The notes below the pieces were generated by a model that was not told the origin of the DNA, made no database searches, and saw only the letters and a list, made by a program, of their open reading frames with translations. The position numbers and the translations under genes are program-made. DNA of 64,000 bases, from assembly GCF_000758325.1 (NCBI RefSeq), contig NZ_CP009459.1, forward strand, positions 1,798,001 to 1,862,000, in the 5' to 3' direction. This DNA is from Cedecea neteri (lineage in GTDB: Bacteria > Pseudomonadota > Gammaproteobacteria > Enterobacterales > Enterobacteriaceae). Shown one piece after another: positions 42,587-53,492 of this stretch; the first letter of the stretch is position 1, and each line of letters starts with the position of its first letter.

Positions 42587-42964
42587 TCAGTGAATGAAAG
42601 TTGGAATGGCCAGACGGAATACGGGGATCTCGACCCTGAAGGCCTCTCCCTGCGCATCGACCATTTCATAATGGCCCTGCATGGTGCCGAGCGGCGTTTC
42701 GATCACCGCTCCGCTGGTGTACTGGTAGTCGTTACCCGGTTCAATGTGCGGCTGTTCGCCGACGACACCTTCGCCCTGAACCTCTGTTTCGCGGCCGTTA
42801 CCGTTGGTAATTAGCCAGTAACGGCCAAGTAGCTGAACTGCTGTTCGCCCCAGATTGCGAATAGTGACTGTGTACGCAAATACGAAACGCTCATCCTCAG
42901 GCGAGGACTGCGACTCAATATAAAAGCTTTGTACCTGCACGCATACGCGGGGCGAATCAAGCAT
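42587..42964 (-). CDS. apaG: ApaG domain protein (Co2+/Mg2+ efflux-associated)
   Basis: A 125-residue protein of the ApaG/DUF525 family with a fibronectin-like beta fold; its role is poorly defined, with a link to Co2+ resistance in Salmonella. It has the same length as E. coli, with [22 protein letters not shown] and [18 protein letters not shown] conserved. It lies 4 bases before apaH and 3 bases after rsmA. Confidence 0.97.
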   Translation of the reverse strand: MLDSPRVCVQVQSFYIESQSSPEDERFVFAYTVTIRNLGRTAVQLLGRYWLITNGNGRETEVQGEGVVGEQPHIEPGNDYQYTSGAVIETPLGTMQGHYEMVDAQGEAFRVEIPVFRLAIPTFIH

Positions 42965-42967
42965 GGT

Positions 42968-43792
42968 TTAGCTCTCCGACGGCTGTTGTGGGTTGTCAGC
43001 CAGATAGTTTGCAAGCTTACAGTACTGCTCAACGGAAATGTTTTCCGCACGCAGTGTCGCATCGACGCCAAGCTCCGCCAGCACGTCGGCACTGAACAGA
43101 TGGCCAAGGCTATTACGGATAGTTTTACGACGCTTGTTAAATGCTTCTGTCGTGATACGGCTCAGCACACGCAGGTCTTTAACCGGATGCGGTAAAGTTG
43201 CGTGGGGTACCAGACGCACAACGGCAGAGTCCACTTTTGGTGCCGGTGTAAACGCCGTTGGCGGTACTTCCAGTACAGGAATGACGTTGCAGTAATACTG
43301 CGCCATCACCGACAGGCGACCATACGCTTTACTGTTTGGCCCGGCGACTAAGCGGTTAACCACCTCTTTTTGCAGCATGAAGTGCATGTCTGCAATGGCA
43401 TCAGTATAGCTAAAGAGATGGAACATCAGCGGCGTAGAGATGTTATACGGCAGGTTACCGAAAACGCGCAACGGCTGGCCGATTTTCTGCGAAAGATCGC
43501 CGAAATCCATAGTCATGGCATCTTGCTGATAAATCGTCAGCTTAGGGGCCAGGAACGGATGCGTTTGCAAGCGGGCGGCAAGATCGCGGTCCAGTTCGAT
43601 AACGGTCATTTTATCCATGCGTTCACCCACGGGCTCGGTCAGTGCACCGAGACCTGGACCAATTTCGACCATCGCCTGGCCTGGCTGTGGGTTAATTGCG
43701 GAGACAATACTGTCGATAACGAACTGGTCATTAAGGAAGTTTTGTCCAAAACGTTTGCGGGCAAGGTGGCCCTGGTGGACTCGAGTATTCAT
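42968..43792 (-). CDS. rsmA: 16S rRNA dimethyladenosine transferase RsmA (KsgA)
   Basis: Dimethylates A1518 and A1519 of 16S rRNA, a late check in 30S assembly; loss gives kasugamycin resistance. It has 274 residues, E. coli 273. SAM-binding motif [12 protein letters not shown] (about 43-54) and catalytic NLPYNIST (about 114-121) are intact. It overlaps the pdxA stop by 4 bases. Confidence 0.98.
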   Translation of the reverse strand: MNTRVHQGHLARKRFGQNFLNDQFVIDSIVSAINPQPGQAMVEIGPGLGALTEPVGERMDKMTVIELDRDLAARLQTHPFLAPKLTIYQQDAMTMDFGDLSQKIGQPLRVFGNLPYNISTPLMFHLFSYTDAIADMHFMLQKEVVNRLVAGPNSKAYGRLSVMAQYYCNVIPVLEVPPTAFTPAPKVDSAVVRLVPHATLPHPVKDLRVLSRITTEAFNKRRKTIRNSLGHLFSADVLAELGVDATLRAENISVEQYCKLANYLADNPQQPSES

Positions 43793-44778
43793 TGACTATT
43801 TACAATCATTTTAATGGCGAGATTAAGCGCCGTAATAAAACTGCCGACGTCGGCTTTTCCCTGGCCTGCCAGCTCAAGAGCCGTGCCGTGGTCAACCGAG
43901 GTACGGATAAAAGGTAATCCCAACGTGATATTTACCGCGCGGCCGAAGCCCTGGTACTTCAACACGGGCAGACCCTGATCGTGATACATCGCCAGTACGG
44001 CGTCAGCACTATCGAGGTATTTAGGCTGGAATAGCGTATCTGCCGGTAATGGGCCAGAAAGGTGCATCCCTAAAGCGCGCATCTCATTTAACACCGGGAT
44101 AATGGTGTCTATCTCTTCGGTGCCCATATGGCCACCTTCCCCGGCGTGCGGATTCAGACCGCAAACCAGCACATGCGGCTGCGGGATACCAAATTTGGTT
44201 TGCAGGTCATGATACAGGATGGTGACAATCTGGCGTAGTAAATCCGGCGTAATGGCGTCAGAAATTGCTTTCAGCGGCAGATGCGTTGTAGCCAGCGCAA
44301 CGCGCAGCTCTTCCGTAGCCAGCATCATCACCACTTTTTCGCTGTGCGAACGTTCTTCGAAGAACTCGGTGTGACCAATAAACGGAATACCGGCATCGTT
44401 GATAATGCCTTTGTGTACCGGCCCGGTGATCAGCGCGGCAAACTCCCCGCTCAGGCAGCCATCGCATGCCCGAGCGAGCGTCTCGACGACATAAGCACTG
44501 TTACGTACATCCAATTGCCCTGGAACGACCGGTGCGCGTAGCTCAACGGGTAGCACGGTCAACGTCCCTGCAGCCTGCGGTTTTGCCGGTTGATTTGCCT
44601 CGAAAGGCTGGAGCGTCAGGGGGAGGCCGAGCAGAGAGGCTCTGGCGAGTAACAATTCAGGGGAAGCGCAGACGACCAGTTCAACGGGCCAGTCGCGTTG
44701 CGCTAACGCGACGACCAGGTCGGGACCAATCCCGGCGGGTTCGCCGGGAGTGATGGTCACACGAAAGATGTTAGCCAT
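43789..44778 (-). CDS. pdxA: 4-hydroxythreonine-4-phosphate dehydrogenase PdxA
   Basis: NAD-dependent oxidation in the DXP-dependent pyridoxal 5'-phosphate pathway. It has 329 residues, identical to E. coli in length. Metal-binding histidines lie in [15 protein letters not shown] and [14 protein letters not shown]. It overlaps surA by 8 bases upstream and rsmA by 4 downstream. Confidence 0.98.
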   Translation of the reverse strand: MANIFRVTITPGEPAGIGPDLVVALAQRDWPVELVVCASPELLLARASLLGLPLTLQPFEANQPAKPQAAGTLTVLPVELRAPVVPGQLDVRNSAYVVETLARACDGCLSGEFAALITGPVHKGIINDAGIPFIGHTEFFEERSHSEKVVMMLATEELRVALATTHLPLKAISDAITPDLLRQIVTILYHDLQTKFGIPQPHVLVCGLNPHAGEGGHMGTEEIDTIIPVLNEMRALGMHLSGPLPADTLFQPKYLDSADAVLAMYHDQGLPVLKYQGFGRAVNITLGLPFIRTSVDHGTALELAGQGKADVGSFITALNLAIKMIVNSQ

Positions 44779-46063
44779 TGCTACCTATGATTTTCACGTA
44801 AGCGCTGGCGCGCTGTTCCTGCATCCAGGTTTGCGCTTCTTCGGAGAACTTGCGGTTGAACAGCATGCGGTAAGCACGGTCTTTTTGCGCCGCATCGGTT
44901 CTGTCGACTTTACGTGTGTCCAGCAGTTCGATCAGGTGCCAGCCGAAGGAAGAGTGCACCGGGGCGCTCATCTGGCCTTTGTTCAGCTTCTGCAGTGCGT
45001 CGCGGAAAGCAGGATCGTAAATATCCGTTGCCGCCCAGCCCAGATCGCCGCCCTGGTTCGCTGAACCTGGATCGTCCGAGAAGGATTTCGCAGCCGCGGC
45101 AAAGGTGGTTTTCCCGCTCTTAATGTCAGCGGCAATTTGCTCCAGCTTCTGGCGTGCCTGAGTATCGTTCATGATAGGCGACGTTTTCAGCAGGATGTGG
45201 CGGGCATGCACTTCAGTCACAGAAATATTCTGATTCTGGCCACGCATATCGTTAACTTTCAGGATGTGGAAGCCAACGCCTGAACGGATAGGCCCGATAA
45301 TGTCGCCCTTCTTCGCCGTGCTCAATGCCTGGGCAAAAATAGAAGGCAGTTCCTGAATACGACCCCAGCCCATTTGGCCGCCTTTCAGCGCCTGCTGGTC
45401 TGCAGAGTAGCTGATCGCAAGCTTGCCGAAGTCTGCTCCGTTACGTGCCTGATCGACAACGTTACGCGCCTGTTTTTCTGCGTCATCAACCTGAGCAGAG
45501 CTTGGGTTTTCTGGCAGCGCAATCAGGATGTGACTCAGGTTCAGTTCCGTACTGCTGTCGTTCTGGTTGCCTACCTGCTGTGCCAGGGCATCAACTTCCT
45601 GCGGCAGGATTGAGACGCGACGACGGACTTCATTGTTACGCACTTCTGAAATCGTCATCTCTTTACGGATCTGACTGCGGTAGGTGTTGTAATTCACGCC
45701 ATCATAGGCCAGACGGCTGCGCATCTGATCCATGGTCATGTTGTTCTGTTTGGCGATATTGGCGATGGCCTGATCGAGTTCATCGTCGGTGATCTTCACG
45801 CCCATCTTCTGGCCCATCTGCAGGATGATTTGATCCATGATCAGACGTTCAATGATTTGATGGCGAAGCGTCGCATCGTCGGGAAGCTGTTGCCCTGCGT
45901 CGCGTGAGTTCATTTTGACGGACTGCATTAAGCCGTCAACATCGCTTTCAAGGACTACGCCGTTATTGACTACGGCAGCTACTTTGTCGACAACCTGTGG
46001 GGCTGCAAATGTCGTGTTCGCTACAAGGGCGACACCAAGAAGCAGCGTTCTCCAGTTCTTCAT
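44771..46063 (-). CDS. surA: Periplasmic chaperone and peptidyl-prolyl isomerase SurA
   Basis: Main periplasmic chaperone for outer membrane proteins on the way to the BAM complex, including its operon partner LptD. It has 430 residues, E. coli 428. A signal peptide covers residues 1-20 (cleavage after TFA). An N-terminal chaperone domain (about 21-170) is followed by two parvulin domains (about 172-275 and 283-385; [20 protein letters not shown] and the second repeat [14 protein letters not shown]) and a C-terminal helix. Confidence 0.98.
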   Translation of the reverse strand: MKNWRTLLLGVALVANTTFAAPQVVDKVAAVVNNGVVLESDVDGLMQSVKMNSRDAGQQLPDDATLRHQIIERLIMDQIILQMGQKMGVKITDDELDQAIANIAKQNNMTMDQMRSRLAYDGVNYNTYRSQIRKEMTISEVRNNEVRRRVSILPQEVDALAQQVGNQNDSSTELNLSHILIALPENPSSAQVDDAEKQARNVVDQARNGADFGKLAISYSADQQALKGGQMGWGRIQELPSIFAQALSTAKKGDIIGPIRSGVGFHILKVNDMRGQNQNISVTEVHARHILLKTSPIMNDTQARQKLEQIAADIKSGKTTFAAAAKSFSDDPGSANQGGDLGWAATDIYDPAFRDALQKLNKGQMSAPVHSSFGWHLIELLDTRKVDRTDAAQKDRAYRMLFNRKFSEEAQTWMQEQRASAYVKIIGSNG

Positions 46064-46121
46064 ACTTTTTCCATTTTACTTAGCCGCAAAGCGGATTATT
46101 TAGAGTATTCGTCAAAGTGAA

Positions 46122-48536
46122 TTACATCGAGCTTTGGTACGGCAGAATGTTTGAACGCAACATCTCCGGAATACCCAAGCCGTAATTGGAGCTCAGGCCA
46201 CGCAACTCGATGTTAAAGCCGATTACGTTATCGTATTTGCTTTGGTTATTTTCCCAACCGTTGATTTTACGTTCGACGCCCACGCGAATGGCGTAACAGC
46301 ATGAGCTGTACTGCACGGCGAACATAGAGTCAGCGGACTGTCGGGCATTGGTATCGTAGTAGTACGCGCCGACGACGGACCAGCGATCCACGATTGGCCA
46401 GCTGGCGACCATACCAACCTGTGAAATCCCTTCTTTATACTGATCGGCTGTAGAATATGCTGGCAATGTTGCCTGAATATACTCTGGACTCACATAACGA
46501 TAGCTCAACTGCGCTACGCGGTCGGCATCACGGCTGTACTCAATGGCACCGCTGCCGTTAGCCACGTTGCCCAGGCGAGCATCATACTGTACGCCACCGC
46601 GCAGGCCCCAGCGATCGGTCATACGCCAGTAAGTATCACCGGCCCAAAGCATAGAGCCGGTTTTCTTATCTTTCTCCCAGTTGATGTTGTCATCCCCGGT
46701 ACGGGACTGGGTGAAATAGTAGATTTGACCAGCGGATATGTTAAAACGTTCAACCGAAGCGTCATCATAAACGCGGGAAGTTACCCCTGTCGTCAACTGG
46801 TTGGCGGAGGCGATACGGTCCAGACCACCATAAGTGCGATCGCGGAACAACCCGCTGTAGTCAGACTGCAGCAGCGATGAGTCGTAGTTGTTGATAGCAC
46901 TTTGGTTGCGATACGGCACGTACAGGTACTGAGCGCGCGGCTCCAGGGTCTGCGTCCAGCCAGCAACAGAGTCCATATCACGATCGAAAATCAGCTTACC
47001 GTCCATTTTAAACTGCGGCAGCGTGCGGTTTACAGAAGACTCCAGATTATTAGCTGAATCTCGAGCTTGCTGATATGGAGCATACGCAGGAGCGTTGTTA
47101 TATAAGTAAGTTGTGTAGGTTTTGTACCTATCAAGATTATCCTGCTGATAATGGGTCATCATCAGCTTGGCTTCGGTATTCAGGCTCGCCCAGCCGTTGG
47201 ACAGCGGCAGGTTGATAACTGGCTCAATGTGTAGGCGCGTTGCATCAGGCATGTTGTCATTCACATTGGTGAACTTCACGGCCTGGCCATAAATACGGGT
47301 ATCAAACGGGCCAACGTCGTTCTGGTAGAAGTTGACGTCCAGCTGTGGCTCAGCGCGGTAGGAACTTGTGCCTGCACCTAACTGGTTAGCAAAGACCTGG
47401 AACTGTTTAGCCGACAAGGTGGCATCGAAATTTTGAACTGCATAGCCAATGCTGAATTTCTGCGTGGCGTAGCCGTCGGTACTACTACCGTACTTTGAGG
47501 TAAAATCGTTGAAGTAGCGTGAGTCGCTAACCTTGGTGTAGTCGACGTTAAAGCGCCACACCTGATCCATCACCCCGCTGTGGCTCCAGTAGAACAGCCA
47601 GCGGCGGTCTTTTTCACCCTGCGCCACACCCGGTTCGTTCTTGTATTCATCATCCGACGGCAGATAGTCAAACTCCATCAGGCCCAAACCTGCCTGGGTC
47701 AGATAACGGAATTCATTCTGCCACTGGGTACCCCCACGCTTATCAATGTAGTGAGGCGTGATAGTGGCATCGAAGTTTGGCGCAATGTTCCAGTAATACG
47801 GCAGGGTAAACTCAATGCCGTTGTTGGTGCTGTATTTAGCGCTGGGGATCAGGAAGCCTGAACGGCGTTTATCGCCGATGGGAAGCTGCAGGTAAGGGCT
47901 ATAGAAGACCGGTACCGGGCCCAGTTTAAAACGGGCATTCCAAATTTCGGCCACTTCTTCCTGTCGGTCCTGGATAACCTCAGTGCCGACCACGCTCCAG
48001 GTATTGGAGCCGGGCAGGCAGGAGGTGAACGTCCCGTTTTCAAGAATCGTGTAGCGGTTTTCACCGCGCTGTTTCATGAGGTCCGCGGTGCCGCGACCCT
48101 GGCGACCAACCATCTGGTAATCACCGTCCCAGACGTTAGTATCTTTGGTGTTTAAATTTGACCAGGCTTTCGGACCTTTCAGGATGACCTGGTTGTCGTC
48201 GTAATGCACATTACCTAAGGCGTCCACGGTGCGGACAGGGTCGGGCTGACCGTCGACCTGCTTCTGGTGAAGCTGAACTTCGTCTGACTGCAGGCGGCTG
48301 TTGCCCTGCTGAACGTCAACATTCCCGGTAAACACGGCATTGTCCGGGTAATCACCTTTGGCGTGATCGGCCTGGATTGTCACCGGCAGGCTATTGCCGT
48401 CGTCCTTAACCAATGGACGATTGTAGCTTGGGATACCCAGCATACACTGCGAGGCAAGGTCGGCAGCCATACCTTGCTGGCTATAAAGGGCTGAACCAAT
48501 CAGGGTGGCCAGCAAGGTGGGAATACGTTTTTTCAT
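46122..48536 (-). CDS. lptD: LPS-assembly protein LptD
   Basis: Outer membrane beta-barrel that, with LptE, inserts lipopolysaccharide into the outer leaflet. It has 804 residues from ATG 48536 against 784 in E. coli. Signal peptide 1-24, Cys31 (ASQCMLG), a cysteine in FTSCLPGS (about 173-175) and the paired cysteines in [11 protein letters not shown] allow the essential disulfides. Residues about 25-220 are the periplasmic OstA/LptA-like domain and the rest is barrel. Compared with my recollection of the E. coli sequence there is a Tyr/Ala/Asn-rich insertion of roughly 20 residues near 470-498 (bases about 47041-47130). First gene of its operon. An in-frame start 8 codons upstream is rejected. 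Confidence 0.97.
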   Translation of the reverse strand: MKKRIPTLLATLIGSALYSQQGMAADLASQCMLGIPSYNRPLVKDDGNSLPVTIQADHAKGDYPDNAVFTGNVDVQQGNSRLQSDEVQLHQKQVDGQPDPVRTVDALGNVHYDDNQVILKGPKAWSNLNTKDTNVWDGDYQMVGRQGRGTADLMKQRGENRYTILENGTFTSCLPGSNTWSVVGTEVIQDRQEEVAEIWNARFKLGPVPVFYSPYLQLPIGDKRRSGFLIPSAKYSTNNGIEFTLPYYWNIAPNFDATITPHYIDKRGGTQWQNEFRYLTQAGLGLMEFDYLPSDDEYKNEPGVAQGEKDRRWLFYWSHSGVMDQVWRFNVDYTKVSDSRYFNDFTSKYGSSTDGYATQKFSIGYAVQNFDATLSAKQFQVFANQLGAGTSSYRAEPQLDVNFYQNDVGPFDTRIYGQAVKFTNVNDNMPDATRLHIEPVINLPLSNGWASLNTEAKLMMTHYQQDNLDRYKTYTTYLYNNAPAYAPYQQARDSANNLESSVNRTLPQFKMDGKLIFDRDMDSVAGWTQTLEPRAQYLYVPYRNQSAINNYDSSLLQSDYSGLFRDRTYGGLDRIASANQLTTGVTSRVYDDASVERFNISAGQIYYFTQSRTGDDNINWEKDKKTGSMLWAGDTYWRMTDRWGLRGGVQYDARLGNVANGSGAIEYSRDADRVAQLSYRYVSPEYIQATLPAYSTADQYKEGISQVGMVASWPIVDRWSVVGAYYYDTNARQSADSMFAVQYSSCCYAIRVGVERKINGWENNQSKYDNVIGFNIELRGLSSNYGLGIPEMLRSNILPYQSSM

Positions 48537-48717
48537 ACGTGTTATTTGTTGTTCCGTCATCAGGGTATAGCGAAGGCAAACGGTCAGAGACTAACGTACT
48601 CATCACCACAGCGCTAGTGTTAATCCAGCCCATTAGCAGTATGCCGTTAGGCAGCGCTATCAATGGCGGGTATGATAAAGCAAATTCTAGACGACAGCAT
48701 GACGATTTGGGGAGTAT

Positions 48718-49536
48718 ATGCAGTATTGGGGAAAAGTACTCGGTGTTGCTCTGGGTTTAATCTCGGGCGGCGGCTTTTGGGGCGTGGTGATAGGTTTTCT
48801 TATCGGCCATATGTTTGATAAGGCCCGCAGCCGTCGCGGGGCCTGGTTTGCTAACCAACAGCAGCGTCAGGCGATCTTTTTTTCTACCACTTTTGAAGTG
48901 ATGGGGCACCTTACCAAATCGAAAGGTCGGGTAACTGAAGCCGATATTCAAATTGCTTCTTTATTGATGGACCGAATGCAGCTTCATGGGGAGGCGCGAG
49001 CTGCAGCCCAGCGCGCGTTTCGCGCGGGGAAAGAAAATAACTACCCGCTCAGAGAAAAGATGGGGCAGATGCGAAGCGTCTGTTTTGGCCGCTCTGACTT
49101 AATTCGGATGTTTCTGGAAATACAGATCCAGGCCGCGTTTGCGGATGGCTCGCTGCACCCTAATGAGCGTCAGGTGCTGTATGTGATTGCCGAAGAGCTG
49201 GGGATCTCGCGTGCCCAGTTCGACCAGTTCTTGCGCATGATGGAGGGCGGGCAACAGTTTGGTGGTGGCCAGTACCAATACCGGCAATCGCAAGGCGGTT
49301 TCGCGCAGCAGCAAAGAGGCCCGACGCTGGAGGACGCCTGCAAGGTACTTGGGGTAAAAAGCAGCGATGAGCCAACGGTGATTAAGCGTGCGTACCGTAA
49401 GTTGATGAGTGAGCACCATCCGGACAAACTGGTGGCAAAAGGTCTGCCGCCGGAAATGATGCAGATGGCGAAGCAAAAGGCCCAGGAGATTCAGGGCGCT
49501 TACGATCTGATTAAAACCGCAAAAGGGTTTAAATAG
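48718..49536 (+). CDS. djlA: Co-chaperone DjlA
   Basis: Membrane-anchored J-domain protein that acts with DnaK and is linked to induction of colanic acid synthesis through Rcs. It has 272 residues, E. coli 271. The N-terminal membrane segment (about 6-30) is glycine-rich ([22 protein letters not shown]), then comes a TerB-like region (about 55-190), a Gln/Gly-rich linker (about 180-205) and a C-terminal J domain with HHPDK at about 236-240. It is divergent from lptD. Confidence 0.97.
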   Translation: MQYWGKVLGVALGLISGGGFWGVVIGFLIGHMFDKARSRRGAWFANQQQRQAIFFSTTFEVMGHLTKSKGRVTEADIQIASLLMDRMQLHGEARAAAQRAFRAGKENNYPLREKMGQMRSVCFGRSDLIRMFLEIQIQAAFADGSLHPNERQVLYVIAEELGISRAQFDQFLRMMEGGQQFGGGQYQYRQSQGGFAQQQRGPTLEDACKVLGVKSSDEPTVIKRAYRKLMSEHHPDKLVAKGLPPEMMQMAKQKAQEIQGAYDLIKTAKGFK

Positions 49537-49568
49537 AAAAAAGCCTCTCAAATGAGAGGCTTTTCTTT
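49537..49568. terminator. Bidirectional terminator between djlA and rluA
   Basis: GCCTCTCA (49543-49550) pairs with TGAGAGGC (49553-49560), with A residues before and TTTTCTTT after. Confidence 0.9.
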
Positions 49569-50226
49569 AGAAGTCCGCCGGCGCTTTAAACGTCATTGGC
49601 GTACCGTAGCTTGGGTGCGTGATGGTGAGCATCTCGGCATGGAGCTGAAGGCGTGACGCCATGGCAAGCGCTTCTGGGGTCGCGTAGAAGCGATCACCGA
49701 GAATCGGATGCCCCAGCGCCTGCATATGCACGCGAAGCTGGTGCGAACGCCCGGTAATAGGCTTGAGCTGTATACGAGCGGTATTATCCGCAGCGTATTC
49801 CAGCACCAGATACTCGGTTTGCGCGGATTTCCCTGTCTCGTAGCACACCTTCTGCTTTGGTCTGTTAGGCCAGTCGCAAATCAGCGGCAGATCCACCAAA
49901 CCTTCTTCCGGCTGCGGATGGCCCCAAACGCGAGCCACATACTGCTTTTTCGGCTCGCGTTCACGGAACTGGCGCTTCAGCTCGCGCTCTGCCGCTTTGG
50001 TCAGCGCCACCACGATCACCCCGCTGGTCGCCATATCAAGCCGATGGACCGATTCCGCCAGCGGGAAGTCGCGCTGAATACGCGTCATCACGCTGTCTTT
50101 GTGCTCGTCAAGACGCCCCGGAACGGACAACAGGCCGCTGGGCTTGTTAACCACCATGATGTGCTCATCCTGGTAAAGGATAACCAGCCAGGGATTGAGA
50201 GGCGGATTGTAGGGTTCCATCAGCAT
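49567..50226 (-). CDS. rluA: Dual-specificity RNA pseudouridine synthase RluA
   Basis: Converts uridine 746 in 23S rRNA and uridine 32 in several tRNAs to pseudouridine. It has 219 residues, equal to E. coli. The catalytic aspartate is in HRLDMATSGV (about 62-71); PITGRSHQLRVHMQALGHPILGD is the family C-terminal motif. It follows rapA across an ERIC element. Confidence 0.97.
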   Translation of the reverse strand: MLMEPYNPPLNPWLVILYQDEHIMVVNKPSGLLSVPGRLDEHKDSVMTRIQRDFPLAESVHRLDMATSGVIVVALTKAAERELKRQFREREPKKQYVARVWGHPQPEEGLVDLPLICDWPNRPKQKVCYETGKSAQTEYLVLEYAADNTARIQLKPITGRSHQLRVHMQALGHPILGDRFYATPEALAMASRLQLHAEMLTITHPSYGTPMTFKAPADF

Positions 50227-50233
50227 TTACTCT

Positions 50234-50350
50234 GCATCCTTCAAGCTACAGCCGCGTTGGCTGCTCTCACTCATCCCAGTCACTTACTTTAGTAAGCTCC
50301 TGGGAATTCTCTCTTTTGCCGCCTTGCTGCAACTCGAATGATTTGAGTAA
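50234..50350. repeat. ERIC (enterobacterial repetitive intergenic consensus) element
   Basis: An imperfect palindrome of about 117 bases between rapA and rluA. Its core matches the two well-known ERIC primer sequences: TCATCCCAGTCACTTACTT (about 50271-50289) and AGTAAGCTCCTGGGAATTC (about 50291-50309). The outer arms, CTTCAAGCTACAGCCGCGTT and GCCGCCTTGCTGCAACTCGA, complement each other imperfectly. Non-coding, transcribed in the rapA-rluA direction and likely to fold in the RNA. Confidence 0.9.
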
Positions 50351-50362
50351 AGCGACGTATAT

Positions 50363-53269
50363 TTACTGGTGCGTCACAACAATCAAACGCAGAGCATCAA
50401 GACGCCAGTTAGCCTGGCTCAGCGCTTCCATCACCTGCTGGCGATTGGTTTCGATAGCCACAAGCTCGTCGTCACGAATGTTAGGGTTAACGGCCTTTAA
50501 CGCTTCCAGACGGGACAGCTCAGCACTCAGCTTCTCATCGGCTTCTTCACGAGCTGCGTCGATCAGCGCCTGTGCCGCATCGGCAACTTTCTCTTCCGCT
50601 ACCTGCAGAATGGCGTGCACGTCGGACTGCACCGCATTCACCAACTTGCTGCCGGTATGACGGTTAACCGCGCTGAGCTGGCGGTTGAAACTTTCAAACT
50701 CCACCTGCGCTGCGAGGTTCGTACCGTTTTTATCCACCAGCATGCGCACCGGCGTCGGCGGCAGGAAGCGGTTGAGCTGCAGCTGTTTCGGCGCTTTAGC
50801 CTCGACAACGTACACCAGCTCCAGCAGCAGCGTACCCACCGGCAGTGCTTTGTTTTTCAGCAGAGACAGGGCGCAGCTACCGGTATCGCCGGACAGGATA
50901 AGATCCAGGCCATTGCGGATGATCGGATGTTCCCAGGTCACAAACTGCGCGTCTTCGCGGGACAAGGCTACGTCACGCTCGAAGGTGATTGTGCAGCCGT
51001 CTTCCGGCAGGCCCGGGAAGTCCGGGACCAGCATATGGTCGGACGGCGTAATAACGACCATGTTGTCGCCGCGATCGTCCTGGTTAATGCCGACGATATC
51101 AAACAGGTTCATGGCAAAGCTAACGAGGTTAGTGTCGTTATCTTGCGCGGAAATGGCTTCTGCCAGCGCCTGCGCTTTCTCACCGCCGTTGGAATGAATT
51201 TCCAGCAGACGGTCGCGGCCCTGCTCAAGCTGCTGCTTAAGGGCATCGTGCTGCTCGCGGCACTGCTTGATCAGCGCGTCAAAGCCTTCGGTATTTTCCG
51301 GGGCCGCAAGATATTCGATCAGCTGCGGGTAGACGCTGTCATAAATGGTGCGGCCGGTCGGGCAGGTATGCTCGAAGGCGTCCAGACCTGCGTGGTACCA
51401 GTCCACCAGGACCGACTGAGCGGTTTTTTCCAGGTACGGAACGTGGATCTGGATGTCGTGCGCCTGGCCAATACGGTCGAGACGGCCAATACGCTGCTCC
51501 AGCAGGTCTGGGTTAAACGGCAGGTCAAACATCACCAGCTGGCTGGCGAACTGGAAGTTACGGCCTTCTGAGCCAATCTCGGAGCACAGCAGGACCTGAG
51601 CGCCGGTATCTTCTTCCGCAAACCAGGCTGCAGCGCGATCGCGTTCGATGATGGACATGCCTTCATGGAAGACGGCGGCGCGGATGCCTTCGCGCTCACG
51701 CAGAACCTGCTCAAGCTGAAGTGCCGTCGCAGCCTTGGCGCAGATCACCAGCACTTTCTGCGAGCGGTGGCTGGTCAGGTAGCCCATCAGCCATTCAACG
51801 CGTGGGTCGAAGTTCCACCAGGTGCCGGTGTCGCCTTCGAATTCCTGATAAATCTGCTCCGGGTACAGCATGTCGCGGGCGCGATCTTCCACTGACTTAC
51901 GCGCGGCCATAATGCCTGAGACTTTAATCGCCGTTTGGTACTGGGTTGGCAGCGGCAGGCGAATGGTGTGCAGTTCGCGTTTCGGGAAACCTTTCACGCC
52001 GTTACGGGTGTTACGGAACAGCACGCGGCTGGTGCCGTGTCTGTCCATCAGCATGGAGACGAGCTCCTGGCGCGCGGCTTCACTGCCTTCGCGATCGCTG
52101 TTGGCGGTTTGCAGCAGCGGTTCGATATCCTGCTCGCCGATCAGCTCACCCATGGTATTCAGTTGCTCATCGGTCAGACGGTCACCCGCCAGCAGCAAAG
52201 CAACTGCGTCTGCGACCGGGCGATAATTCTGCTGCTCGTCGACGAACATGGCGAAATCATGGAAGCGATTTGGGTCCAGCAGGCGTAAGCGCGCGAAGTG
52301 GCTTTCCATGCCCAGCTGTTCAGGCGTGGCGGTCAGCAACAGGACGCCAGGAACATGCTCGGCCAGCTGTTCAATCGCCTGGTATTCACGGCTAGGCGCG
52401 TCTTCGTTCCACACCAGATGATGGGCCTCATCGACAACCAGCAGATCCCACTCCGCTTCGCAGAGGTTTTCCAGGCGCTGTTTGTTGCGACGCACGAAGT
52501 CCAGCGAGCAAATGACCAATTGTTCGGTGTCAAACGGATTGCTGCTGTCGTGCTGAGCTTCCGCGTAACGTTCATCGTCAAACAGCGCGAAGCGCAGGTT
52601 AAAGCGGCGCAGCATTTCGACCAGCCACTGATGCTGCAGGGTTTCCGGGACCACAATCAGCACGCGCTCGGCGCTACCGGCCAGCAGCTGCTGGTGGATG
52701 ATCATCCCGGCTTCAATGGTTTTACCCAGACCAACCTCATCCGCGAGCAATACGCGTGGCGCATGGCGACGGCCAACATCATGGGCGATGTTTAGCTGGT
52801 GAGGGATCAGGCTGGTGCGCATCCCGCGCAGGCCACTCCAAATCTGGCGCGACTGTTCGCTCTGATATTTGCGGGCGCGGAAACGCAGCGCAAAACGGTC
52901 CATACGGTCGATTTGCCCGGCAAACAGGCGATCCTGTGGTTTGCTGAAGACCAGTTTGCTGTCGAGAAACACTTCGCGCAGCAGGACGTCAGACTCTTCG
53001 GTATCGAGACGGGTGCCGAGGTAGGCGAGTAAACCCTTTTCTTCCTTAACTTCATCAACTTTCAGCTGCCAGCCTTCATGGCTGGTAATCACGTCGCCTG
53101 GGTTAAACATCACGCGGGTGATTGGGGAGTCATTTCTGGCGTACAGACGATTTTCACCCGTTGCCGGGAAGAGCAGGGTGACCATACGCGCATCCAGCGC
53201 CACAACGGTTCCCAGTCCCAGTTCGCTTTCGGTATCGCTGATCCAACGTTGACCAAGTGTAAAAGGCAT
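50363..53269 (-). CDS. rapA: RNA polymerase-associated ATPase RapA (HepA)
   Basis: SWI/SNF-family ATPase that binds RNA polymerase and recycles it after transcription. It has 968 residues, exactly the E. coli length. The N-terminal Tudor-like domains (about 1-105) are followed by the helicase core: Walker [15 protein letters not shown] (about 176-189), DEAH box VVDEAHHL (about 279-286), TATPEQ, and the C-terminal [13 protein letters not shown] and [11 protein letters not shown] motifs. It is flanked by ERIC-type repeats on both sides. Confidence 0.98.
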   Translation of the reverse strand: MPFTLGQRWISDTESELGLGTVVALDARMVTLLFPATGENRLYARNDSPITRVMFNPGDVITSHEGWQLKVDEVKEEKGLLAYLGTRLDTEESDVLLREVFLDSKLVFSKPQDRLFAGQIDRMDRFALRFRARKYQSEQSRQIWSGLRGMRTSLIPHQLNIAHDVGRRHAPRVLLADEVGLGKTIEAGMIIHQQLLAGSAERVLIVVPETLQHQWLVEMLRRFNLRFALFDDERYAEAQHDSSNPFDTEQLVICSLDFVRRNKQRLENLCEAEWDLLVVDEAHHLVWNEDAPSREYQAIEQLAEHVPGVLLLTATPEQLGMESHFARLRLLDPNRFHDFAMFVDEQQNYRPVADAVALLLAGDRLTDEQLNTMGELIGEQDIEPLLQTANSDREGSEAARQELVSMLMDRHGTSRVLFRNTRNGVKGFPKRELHTIRLPLPTQYQTAIKVSGIMAARKSVEDRARDMLYPEQIYQEFEGDTGTWWNFDPRVEWLMGYLTSHRSQKVLVICAKAATALQLEQVLREREGIRAAVFHEGMSIIERDRAAAWFAEEDTGAQVLLCSEIGSEGRNFQFASQLVMFDLPFNPDLLEQRIGRLDRIGQAHDIQIHVPYLEKTAQSVLVDWYHAGLDAFEHTCPTGRTIYDSVYPQLIEYLAAPENTEGFDALIKQCREQHDALKQQLEQGRDRLLEIHSNGGEKAQALAEAISAQDNDTNLVSFAMNLFDIVGINQDDRGDNMVVITPSDHMLVPDFPGLPEDGCTITFERDVALSREDAQFVTWEHPIIRNGLDLILSGDTGSCALSLLKNKALPVGTLLLELVYVVEAKAPKQLQLNRFLPPTPVRMLVDKNGTNLAAQVEFESFNRQLSAVNRHTGSKLVNAVQSDVHAILQVAEEKVADAAQALIDAAREEADEKLSAELSRLEALKAVNPNIRDDELVAIETNRQQVMEALSQANWRLDALRLIVVTHQ

Positions 53270-53419
53270 AAGTTTTCGGCTCTATTTCAGTGACTTAAAT
53301 TTGCAGGCAATAGCATGGCAACCGCGCACAGGCGGCGCAGTTGTTTAAAATTGGGTCTAAGGATTCGAAGAAAGGGCGCTATGGTACTGGATGGCAACGG
53401 ATTCGTCACGCACTCGTCA

Positions 53420-53487
53420 TGCTTCAAATTACGGCGGCGCTGGCAGCACGCTCTTAGCGCCTCGCCGTAAGCTGAGTTATGTTGAGG
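53420..53487. repeat. Short ERIC-related palindromic repeat
   Basis: A segment of about 66 bases between polB and rapA with arms CTTCAAATTACGGCGGCGCT (from 53422) and GCGCCTCGCCGTAAGCTGAG (about 53457-53476), which pair imperfectly. Both arms resemble the outer arms of the ERIC element at 50234-50350, but the ERIC core is missing. I read it as an internally deleted ERIC relative. Confidence 0.5.
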
Positions 53488-53492
53488 ATTAT

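Noticed and set aside
50615-51571. A 318-codon plus-strand frame inside rapA
   Set aside because: Shadow of rapA; composition is low in recognisable motifs and rapA itself is intact and of exact family length.
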